A DNA stretch of 36,104 bases from Poronia punctata (taxonomy: Eukaryota > Ascomycota > Sordariomycetes > Xylariales > Xylariaceae), in assembly GCA_022579005.1 (NCBI GenBank), contig MU401706.1, forward strand, positions 11,831-47,934, written 5' to 3'. The translations under genes were made by a program, and so were the position numbers. A model generated the notes under the pieces. The model was not told the DNA's origin, did not search any database, and saw only the letters and a list, made by a program, of their open reading frames with translations. This document shows, one piece after another, positions 21,690 to 30,900 of the stretch. Numbering within the stretch: position 1 is the first letter of the stretch; every line of letters starts with the position of its first letter.

Positions 21690-22060
21690 TTACATCAACC
21701 TTAGTCAATCTTTAGGAACCTTAAAGGTATAAAGGTTGCTTGCTATTTACTATAGAAAATAATGTAGCTTTAATGTAGCTTACATAATGTGCAGTACTTC
21801 TAGCATCGGCAAAATAAAGTGCAAACCTAAGTACTTTCCTGTTAACGCTTTTAATTAGCTTTAAGTCCTTATATTAGAATAATTAATCCTTGTTATGCTA
21901 ACCTAGGCTTAGAGGGGATGTTTATGTAGTTTATTATATTATTATAAGCAGATGCTATACTGTTATGTGTCCGGTGTTTTAGTAAGTATTTTAGGTATTC
22001 TGTATAATAATAGGTAGAGTTAATCAAGGCAACATGCAAGACAGACAGACATGACTAAGT
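21690..22060. other. AT-rich scar inside the island, probable old repeat remnant
   Basis: The local composition falls well below the rest of the island, with words such as GCTTGCTATTTACTATAG and TAGCTTTAATGTAGCTT that resemble the RIP-degraded blocks. G+C is still higher than there. No ORF or terminal repeats were found. It could be an old or lightly mutated transposon fragment. Confidence 0.4.
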
Positions 22061-22747
22061 ATCTTGTTCTTCTAGGGAGGGATTTGATGAGGGGTAGCCT
22101 ATCAGTCCATGCAGATCTGTACTTGTTCTGAACTACCCTACCCTTGCCCCCACCACTCCCCAGGCCCCACCCCCGCCTCCCTTACTTCGTCTTCAGCCAA
22201 GCGAGCTTTCCGACCCCTAAAAATGTATTGTTATGTAGTCCATGTCACAGCTTATCCTGGTTTCAGTGAAGGCGGCCATGTCTCGGCACCTGAAGGTGGA
22301 CCTTGCAGCCCCTGATGCCGAGAAGGGGGTCAAAGGAACAACATGAGAACTTTGCACACGCTGACGGGGTTGCACAGGCAGAACACAAGTTCAGATACTC
22401 GTAGACCCAGGCAGCCCCGGGGTCCATATAGACAGCGGGACAGGCTCAGTCAGGGCAGGAAAGAAGGGTCGCTCCTGGTAGACTGGCGACTGGTACTTGT
22501 ATTGACTATCGGGTACCGGCGACCGGCTCAGACGGCGCTCAGTTCTCTCTCCACATCAGCTGTTTCCACCATGGTATTCCGCGCCGACGGGCGGGTGACT
22601 CGGTATCATTTCGGCCTATATATCGATGGGTACGTTTGGAGGGCGAATAGTAGATAAATTTGGTATTATTTTGTTGAATAAAATCATGAGCGTTAGACAG
22701 TACCGTTGATTGTCTACACACGCAAAGCAATATTTTAGCCATTGATT

Positions 22748-22774
22748 GCGCCACCATTTAACCGTGGTTGGCGC
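22748..22774. repeat. 27-nt hairpin (GCGCCA..TGGCGC)
   Basis: GCGCCACCA is followed after seven bases by TGGTTGGCGC, pairing with a single bulged base. It is a local GC-rich hairpin in otherwise AT-leaning sequence, with no T-tract or gene end that would make it a terminator. Confidence 0.45.
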
Positions 22775-23231
22775 TTTTCTTCTTCTTTGCTTATTCAAAG
22801 GACCTATAACTGCGTCCCGCGTTGCCGACATTGCTACCTTAGTACAAAGGCTAACTACTGCTACTTTTGTAGTACTAGGCTTAAACACAAAACAAACAAC
22901 AAGAAATTAAGAGGTAATATATTCTTCTAGTATAAGCTATACAGTTTATTTTAAGTTTTATAAGGTTTATGTAGCATAGAATAGGATAAAGATTTTGGTA
23001 TTCTGTAAAGATATGTATACTACATACTTATACAACTGGTAGACAGCGCGGTTATCAAAGTATTTACGCGACCTAGAGTTAAATGGTAGCGCAGCTAGAT
23101 AACAGGAGACCATATAGTAACCTAAATGTCGCAAGGCTTGCCTATGGATAATTTACGTGTCTGGTTATTGTTCCTGCCAGATTACTTATGTCCCTTGTTC
23201 CTTACATTGCCTAGCGAACCTGTTGCGGAGA

Positions 23232-23370
23232 GGTAAGTCAAAGCCCCTAGCTACGCACCACCCCCCTTACGCACCAGGTTTTCCTATACAAAATCACCAA
23301 AACCGACCCCTGCGAAAAGCGTTAATCAAATAGCTATTGCCTTTAAATTTTCATATTAGCTTTATTACTT
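23232..23370 (+). repeat. Left terminal inverted repeat of the boundary element
   Basis: 139 bp, G+C-rich in its outer ~100 bp (CTACGCACCACCCCCC, AAACCGACCCCTGCG) and AT-rich at its inner end. It is the less mutated of the two arms. Confidence 0.88.
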
Positions 23371-23930
23371 ATATGTTAACTAGGATATAGTAAGATTTTA
23401 TTTTTCTAATTTTTATAAAAGGCAGAATTTATGTTTAAAAACTTAAAATTTAAAGGTATATTAATTTACTATATAATTTATATATAAAACTAAGCACCTT
23501 TGTTTTTTATTTTTAATAAATTAAATAAAATAGCTATAAACTTAGTTTTTTAAAATTAAAATTTTATTAAATTTTATTTATTTTAGGATATAAGCTTTAT
23601 TACTGTTTTAAGTACTTGCTTTTATATTATTATATATTTAAAAATATAATCTTTTAAATAAATACTTTTATGTTGTTTTATAATTAAGACGCTAATAAAC
23701 AAGATTATAATAATCTCTTTTAAAATTAAAATAAACTAATTTTTATATAATCTAGATTTTTAAAGAAAAAGTTTATAGCTATTTTGTTTTATTTTCTATT
23801 ACTAAAAAACGTAGGTATTTACTTTTATATATAAAATATATAGTAAAGTAATATACTACTTTTAAAATATTAATTTTGCTTTAAAACGAAATTAAAAAAA
23901 TAAAAATCTACTTTATTTTAACTTACTATA

Positions 23931-24069
23931 AAGTAATTAAGCTAATTTGAAAATTTAAAGCTAATAGCTATTTTACTAACGCTTTTTGCAGGGGTCGGTT
24001 TTAGTGATTTTATATAGGAAAACCTAGTGCATAAAGAGGGCAGTGCGTAGCTAAGGGCTTTAACTTACC
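23931..24069 (-). repeat. Right terminal inverted repeat of the boundary element
   Basis: Reverse-complement partner of 23232-23370. Of roughly 18 differences most are transitions leaving A or T on this side (for example GTGCGTAAGG becomes GTGCATAAAG). It sits inside the AT block, so it seems to have been mutated along with that block. Confidence 0.88.
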
Positions 24070-27000
24070 CTATTTAAAAAAATACCCTTGCAGCTAAGGT
24101 TACGTGCTTTAGTTAGCAGCTTTATAAGAGCGTATGCTATAAAGCAATATCTTTAATTTTATTATAGTTATATAAATTTTTTTTAAATATATAGTTTATT
24201 GCAATATAATTAATATAGCTTATATTAAGTTAAATATACTAATTTACTTTTTATTAAAGCTTTTAAATTTGTAAAGGTTATAAGCTTATTTTAAAAAGAT
24301 TAGTGCTTTATTTATTATAATATAATTAATTAAAAGTTTTTATACTTTTAAATTATTTTATTTTATTATTTTATTTTATATTTCTTTTTTTAAAAAGCTT
24401 ATAAAAGCTTTATTTTTAACTTTTATTATATTAACTAGCATTAAAATTATTATTAAAAAGCCTTACTTATGCTTTTTTATTAAGTAAATAGCATAGTTAT
24501 AAAGTTTAAAGCTTTATATTTAAGTTTAAAAACTTTAAAAGTATATTAATTTTAATAAAAAAACTTTAACTAAGCTTTTTAATAATAATATGAAAATTTT
24601 AATTATAAATACAACTTAAAAAAAGCTTATTATTAAAAGAAAAGCTAATTTAACTATTAAAAACTTAGTTATTACTTAAAAGACATTTAAAAACGCTATA
24701 TTAAAAATATAAAGCTTATAAGTACTTAATAAACTATAAATTAGAAAATTGCAAATAAATATATAGCTATTTAAACTTAAATTAATTAATTTATTAACGC
24801 TTTAATACTTACTATAATTAAAAAAAAGCTATTAAATAAAAACCTTTATAAAGCTAAAAATATCTAAGTACTTATTAAAGCTATAAAAACGTTTTTTGCT
24901 TTTTTAAATTTTGCTATTAAAATAAGCATATAAATAAAATGTTAAAAACGCTTTAAAAAGCTGCTTATAAAGGTATTAAGCTTAAAACATAGTATAAAAC
25001 ATAAAATACTAACTAAAATCTAGCTAAATACTTAAAATTACTTAAAATAAAAAAGTACTAGCAACTAAATATCATTTTAAAGTACTAAAAGCTAAAATAG
25101 CTTTTAATTAAAAATGCTAGCAGCTTGTAAATATAATAAAAAATATAAATTTTAATAATAATACAATTATATTAAATATAGTTAATAAAACTTTTAGCGC
25201 TTTACTATATAAAAAAGCTTTATATAATAAGGTTAAAGCTAATAAACTTTATAAAGCTTTTAGTAATAAAAGAAATCTTTTTAAAAAGTTTATAAGTTTA
25301 TTAAGAAAAAGCAAAAGAAACTAATACTTTTACTTTTTTAACTTAAAAGTACATTACTTCTAGCTTTTATAAAAGTATAGCTAATTATAGTATATAATTA
25401 CTAAAAGCTTTACTTATTTAAAACCTAAGCTTAATTTTAATAAAGTAAAGGAAATTAAAAAGCGTTAAAAGCTTATAAAAAATTTAAAAATCTTTATAAA
25501 GTAAATAAAAGTGATTATTTTAGTAAAAGGTTTAAAAAATTGTTAAGCAAGTAGCTAGATTTAAACTTTGCTTGTTTTGTAATTAACTATAGCCTGCTTG
25601 AAAAAATATAAAAAGCTTTAATATATTTACTCCTTTTAAAAATAATTTTTACTTTTTATTTAAAAAGATAGTTTTAAATAATTATAACGCTTTATAATTT
25701 AGTAAAAATAAAAACTTACTTAAAAAAACTTAATTATTAAAGCAAAGCTAAAAAACGTTGTTATTATAAGTACTTTAAACTTTTTAATCTTATATTATAG
25801 CAAATAAGTTATTTATTAAATCTTTAATAGCAATAAAATATACTTTTTTATTAGTGCTTAAAAACTTACTAGTAATAAACATTTTTTATATAAATTTATT
25901 AGTAATAAAGTTTAAATACTGCTTAAATTTAAAGAAGAAATAACTTATAAACTATATAAAATAAACTAATAAGATTTAAAAAAAACTAGTGGTTTTAAAT
26001 TTACTTTTTTATAAATAAAGCTTATTATAGAAATTATAAATAAATGCTAACTATATACTTAAAAGATTTTAATAATTAGTAACTAAGTAATATTAGTAGC
26101 TTAAACCTAAAAATAACTATAACTATTATATTTTTAACTACTTATAATTATAACAAGGTACCTAGTTAGAAAACCTACTTGCTAAGCTATTTGCGTATAA
26201 ACTTTATACTAGCTAGAGCTACGCTAATTAATAGCTAAAGTTTTGCTAGTTATACTTTTTTTAATTTTTTTAGCTAGTTTAGTTACTTATTTAGCTAACT
26301 AAATAAAAGTTATTTAATATATTTAGTTTTTAAAATTGCTAATAATATTACTTTATAACTACTTTATTGCTAAAACTTTTATACTTTTTTATTTTTTTAT
26401 TTATAAGTTATAATATAATATTTAGTAAAAAGATTTAAACTAAAAACTAAGCATAGTTTATAATTGCTAGGTAAATAATTAGCAATAATATAAATAAGCT
26501 TAATAAACTTAATACTAAAAGCAAGTAATAAAAACTAAAAAAACTAGCTAATAATTAAGCTAAATTTATAAATAGTAAAAAATAAAAAAGCTATAATAAA
26601 TATAATAAAAAAGTAAAAAACTTAATAGCAAACTAAAAAACTTAAAATAAAATATATTACTTATTAAAATAAATAATTAGCTAATAGCTAAAAACTTTTA
26701 AAAAGGTTATAAAAGTAAAAGCTATTTTTTTTATTTTAAGCTGCTATTATATAATAGCTTATTTAATAAAAGCTTTTATTATAATAGTTTTTATAAAAGC
26801 TTAAAAAGCTAAAGAAATAACTTTTTTAATTAAATTATTAATATAGTAAACTAAAATATATAGTTATTTTAGCTACTTACTAAGTAAAAAAAAACTTAAT
26901 ATAAAAATAACGCAAAAGCTTTTATATATAATTATAACTAGCTAAAGTAAAATGCTATTATTATAAAAATTAAAAACTAAATTATAGCTAAAAAAAAAGC

Positions 27001-27599
27001 AATTAATAAAAGCCTAGCTATAAAGATTTAATATAAATTACTTAAGCTTTAACGTAAGCTAAGTTTAAAGTTTAAATAAATTAGCATACTTATTAAAATA
27101 TGCTAAACTATAATAACTTAAAAAAAAGCTACTTTTATAAATTTTTAAAGGTTTATTTAATAAAAAAACGTTAACTTAAAGCTATTTAAGCAAACTTTTT
27201 AAAAATAGCTATATAAAATAAAATAATAAAAAAATAAGAACTTAAATTTTTTTTATTAGCAAGTGCTAGTATAAAAGCTTAAAAGCGCTATACTACTAAA
27301 AGGTAATAGCTAACTAGCTTTTAATTATTAATATAAACTTTAATAAAAACTAAAAAAAGTTTTAATAAAGCAGTATATATTATTTAATAATATAATAATA
27401 ATATATTATAAAGCTAAAAAATAATAAAGTACTTAGTATTATACTAGTAAAAAGTATAAATTGCTATAAAAGCAAAAATATGCTAAATATTTATTAAAGC
27501 AAAAAAAGTTAATAAATAACTTAAAAAGGTTTAAGTAGTTTTAAAAAAAAACTAATAACTTATTAAAATAATAAATAAATTAAAATTAAAATAAATTAG
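24070..27599. other. AT-rich RIP-degraded block left of the Gypsy pol relic
   Basis: No intact ORF and stops in all frames. The distal part (from about 26,150) probably includes the 5' LTR and start of gag of the Gypsy element, since gag normally precedes the zinc knuckle by several hundred codons, but no LTR pair could be located. Two short less-degraded patches, around 25540-25600 and 26150-26230, keep more G/C. The proximal part is unassigned repeat debris. Confidence 0.6.
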
Positions 27600-27622
27600 C
27601 ATATACTAGCAATAACTTTATA

Positions 27623-27667
27623 AAGTACTATTGCTATAGTAAAAAAAGCTATATAGCTAAGTATTGC
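27623..27667 (+). pseudogene. gag zinc-knuckle relic (CCHC)
   Basis: In this frame Tyr, Tyr, Tyr and Cys codons occupy the Cys, Cys, His and Cys positions of a CX2CX4HX4C knuckle. TAC/TAT codons stand where TGC/TGT/CAT would be one transition away, and AGC stands for the usual Gly before His. The pattern YxxY SKKS Y IAKY C is followed by Leu-Lys. It is about 1.1 kb upstream of the reverse transcriptase, as expected for a gag-pol gene. Confidence 0.6.
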
Positions 27668-28751
27668 TTAAAAAATAAGTAATTAGTATTAAATTACTAG
27701 TTAAATAAAATTAAGCAAAAACTTTTTAAATAGCTTAAAAGTAAAGTATAAAATATTTAAGTAGCTAAGTTAAAGTTTAAAAATAAAAGATTAAAAGCTA
27801 AGCTAAAGTAAATTAATATATTTAATTTACTTTAATAAAGTTTTATAAAGCGTTTAATATTATAAAACTATTTTATATAGTAGCTATAGTTTTTTTAAGC
27901 AATAAGCAAAAGCTAAAAAAAGTTATTATAAATATAAATATAAAAGTATAAGTTAATATTATATATAAAAACTTTAAAAAAAGTACTTATAAAAAGTAAA
28001 TATTTTATTATTTTTATTAATAAAACTAAATAAAAAGCTAATAAAGTGCTAAGTAGCTTATATAGTTAGTTTTTAAATAATTAATAATTAAAAAATTAAA
28101 AAGTTTTTAAAATAAATATTTTATATAATATATAAAAAGTAAAAAGTATTAAAGCTTTTAATATTATAGCTAAAAATAAGTTAGTTAAGTATATTATTAA
28201 ATATAGCTTTTATTAAATAGTTTTATAATAAATACTAAAAAATAAATTTTAAAAAGTTTGTTAAAAATATAGTTAATAGTTAAGTAGTATACGTTGCTAA
28301 CTTAATAAATATAAGTATTAGTTTTTAAAAAAAGTTGCTATTTTTTAAAATTAATAATAAGCCTAGTACTAAAATTAAAATTAATTTATTTAAGTACTTT
28401 AAAGCCTTTTAGCATATATACTTTAAGCTGTTAATAAAAAAGTTATTAATACTAAAGAAAATATAATATATAATAAATTTAATAAAAAAGGCATAAGTAC
28501 TATTTAGTTTAATTTACTTTATTATAAAAGCTTAATAGTAAATGCTTAAAAAATACTTTAAAAAAACTTTTAAATAAGTTATATATAGTAGTTAAAAGTA
28601 AACATAAAATCTTTTATTTAATTTATATTAAAAAAAAAACTATAAAGCTTTATATTAATTATAAAAGCTTAAACAAAGTAACTATAAAAATAAATATCTT
28701 TTATTTTTTATATTAAAAATAATAAATAAGCTTAGGTTAGTAAAAGTTTTT

Positions 28752-28978
28752 TTAAAGGTAAACTTTAAAAATACTTACTATTATATTTAAATTAAACGTA
28801 GTAATAAGTAAAAAACTGCTTTTTAAACAAAATATAAATATTTTAAATATATAGTTATGCTTTTTAAACTAATTAATGCTTTTATAACCTTTTAGGCTTA
28901 TATATATAAAGTACTAGCTAAGCTAGTAAATTATATTTATATAGTTTATTTAAATAATATTGTAGTTTTTTTTTTTTT
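28752..28978 (+). pseudogene. Gypsy reverse transcriptase relic, first frame
   Basis: Reading codons in phase with 28857, one sees KTAF*T (28812-28829), ATG with the eroded P-F-G-L-T-N-A-P-x-T-F-Q block (28857-28895, Q now TAG) and VYLNNIVV at 28944-28967, where intact enzymes have the catalytic Tyr-Leu-Asp-Asp. Both catalytic Asp codons are now AAT, so the enzyme would be dead even without the stops. A 14-T run at 28965-28978 precedes the frame change. Confidence 0.88.
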
Positions 28979-29450
28979 AAAAGCATTTTTAGTTAGTTTA
29001 TAAGTAGTTAGCTAAATATTAACTATTTATAAAGCTATTAAAGTATAAGTTTTTTAAAACTAAAATAAAATTTTTAAAGTTTATTATTATAATTAAAAAA
29101 ATAAAAATAAATTTTTAAAAGGTTGCTACTATTTAAAAGTAAAAAGTACTAACTTTAATATATAATATATAAGTATTTTTAAAGTTTATAAACTTTTATA
29201 AAACGTTTATAGCTAAGTATGCAAATATTATAGCGCTAATTATAGTAATTTTAAAAAGTTATACTTTACTAGGCTATGTTTTTAAATAAACTTTAAAAGT
29301 AAATTAAGCGTCTAAAAATATAAAAAAGGCCTTTATGTTAATAACTACTTTTTACTACTAAAATAGCTGTTTAAATATTAAAATAAAAATAAATAAGTTA
29401 ATAAAAGCAATATTAAAAATATTATTATAGCTTTATAAAAAATATAAATA
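28979..29450 (+). pseudogene. Gypsy reverse transcriptase thumb and RNase H relic, shifted frame
   Basis: From about 28,979 the legible frame moves by one. It shows LFIKLLKYKFFKTKIKFL (eroded K-C-E-F-F..E-V-x-F-L-G), then VFLKFINFYKTFIAKYAN at 29173-29226, a hallmark of Gypsy polyproteins. An eroded RNase H start (I-N near 29,400, ending I-L-L-stop for Gln) follows. The slip coincides with the T-run at 28965-28978. Confidence 0.82.
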
Positions 29451-30629
29451 CTAATTGCTTACTAGTTATAAAAGCTTATAAATATAAAGACTAAATAAGT
29501 AATAAGCTAATAAAAGCTTTTAGTAATTATAAAAAGCTATAAGTACTAATAGTAATACTTTAAAAAAAAAAACTTTTATAATATAAATAGATTATATAGC
29601 TTTAAAAAGTATAGTTAACTTATTAGCGCAAAACTTTTTAAAAAAGCTTACTTACTAAGTATATAAATTAATATAGTTTAATTTTAATATAAAATATTAA
29701 TTAAGCATATTAAATTTAGCAAATAAACTATTAAAAAAGCTAGATTATATAGCTAATAAAATCTAATATAAAAATATAATATTAATGTTAAAAAAAAAGC
29801 TTTAACTAGTTAGTAAGCTATTATAAAAAGTATAATAGTTATTAGTAAAGAATTTGTTTAAAAAAAGAAAAGTAAAGCATTAGCTTATACTATTAAAGCA
29901 GCTTAAAAAGCTTTATTAAACCTATACTTATTAGCTTATTTAATAATAAAAGTATAAATTATAAACTTATAAGCTTATAAAGCGCTAAACTTTTATTATA
30001 TAATTATAAATAATTTTTAAAAGTAAAAAAGTAAAAAGTATTAATATATGTGCTTAACTTATATATTATATATTATATAAATAGTAGTAGTAACTTATTT
30101 AATAAAAGCTACTACTAAAAGTATAAAAAATGCTTTTTTTTAAAAAAAGCTAAAGCTATTATTTATAAGTAATATGTTTTATATATTAAAAGTAAAAGAT
30201 TAGCTTAAAGCAAAATAGCTTTTAAATTAGCAGCTTTAATATAGTTTTATAAAATAGTTTATAAATAATAAGCTAAAAACTTTATTTTTAAAAAGCTTAT
30301 AAAAATTATATATTATAAAGCTAAAATATATAAAAAATATTATATTAATAGTAAAAGTATATTATATTTTAAAAAGCACTTAATAGTTTTAGCTTAAAAA
30401 GCTTTAATAAAGCAGCTAATATATTAGTACTATAATAACTTTAAAGCTAAGTATAAAAATAAATAGCTAAGTTATTATAGCATAAGTTTTATTAAAAAAG
30501 CTTAAAGTAAAACGTTTAAAAATATGTTGCTAGCTATGCACAATATAAAAAAGTTTAAAAACTAAAGTATAAGCTTTATAAAAAGCTTTAGTTATTATTT
30601 TTATTAAAGTAGCTTTTTTAAAAAATTAG

Positions 30630-30720
30630 CTTATATTTTATTATAAAACTACTTTTATATATAAAAGTAAATAGTAATATTTATAATATAATTTTAATTA
30701 TTATAAACTAGTTTATAAAA
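30630..30720 (+). pseudogene. Gypsy integrase core relic
   Basis: The frame shows FIIKLLL followed by YNIILIIIN*FIK at 30682-30720. This is the eroded form of the D-F-I-T-G-L-P-P stretch and of the strand that carries the first catalytic Asp region (Y-D-x-I-L-V-V-V-D-R-F-T-K). The Asp codons are AAT/AAC and Arg is TAG. It lies 1.7 kb downstream of the RT motif, the right spacing for a Gypsy integrase. Confidence 0.78.
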
Positions 30721-30900
30721 ATAATATTGTTTATTTTTATATAAACAACGTTTAATGCTGCTAAGCTTATAATAATTATATATTATAAAGTAAACTGCTA
30801 ATATAAGTTTTTAAAAAGATTTATAAGTAATAAAAATAAACTTATTATAAGCAATTTTAAAAAAGGTTTTATAAAGTATAAAAAATATATTAGTAGCTAT

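Larger units (their letters stand above)
19505..23231. other. Gene-free right half of the island (about 3.7 kb)
   Basis: Normal to moderately low G+C, with ORFs of at most about 104 codons (for example 22343-22657 + and 22616-22888 -). None shows a recognisable domain or plausible splice partners. It contains a GGTGGATA-rich tract, a pair of 16-bp direct repeats, a C-rich G-quadruplex-prone tract, an imperfect 79-nt inverted repeat, an AT-rich scar and a short hairpin, all listed separately. Part of the left end must be the promoter of the HAD gene. No tRNA or rRNA was seen. Confidence 0.65.
23232..24069. mobile_element. 838-bp TIR element (MITE-like) on the island boundary
   Basis: Terminal inverted repeats of 139 bp each (23232-23370 and 23931-24069) begin GGTAAGTCAAAGCCC on the left and end GGGCTTTAACTTACC on the right. 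They match at about 88% with no net indel. The ~560-bp interior is AT-rich and has no ORF, so the element is non-autonomous or a deletion derivative. No target-site duplication is obvious. The left TIR keeps its CG and CA steps, while the right TIR shows G-to-A changes at many of the same sites. The family is unknown to me; the TIR does not start CAGT or TA as in mimp or Tc1 elements. Confidence 0.85.
27600..30900 (+). mobile_element. Gypsy-type LTR retrotransposon, RIP-destroyed gag-pol relic
   Basis: The order of legible domains on the + strand is zinc knuckle, reverse transcriptase, RNase H, integrase, which is the Gypsy (Ty3) order; Copia has integrase first. Conserved codons are changed as RIP would change them: Asp GAT to AAT, Gln CAG to TAG, Arg CGA to TAA and Trp TGG to TAA. 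These limits cover only what I can read. The full element should extend some hundreds to a thousand bases on both sides, but I could not find its LTRs. Confidence 0.85.

Noticed and set aside
22343..22888. Possible small genes at 22343-22657 (+) and 22616-22888 (-)
   Set aside because: No domain, no intron signals linking to other ORFs and no promoter-like context; the two overlap each other and seem to be chance ORFs.
23222..24079. Target-site duplication around the boundary TIR element
   Set aside because: Flanks GCGGAGA and CTATTTA do not match at any usual length; mutation may have erased it, so none is claimed.
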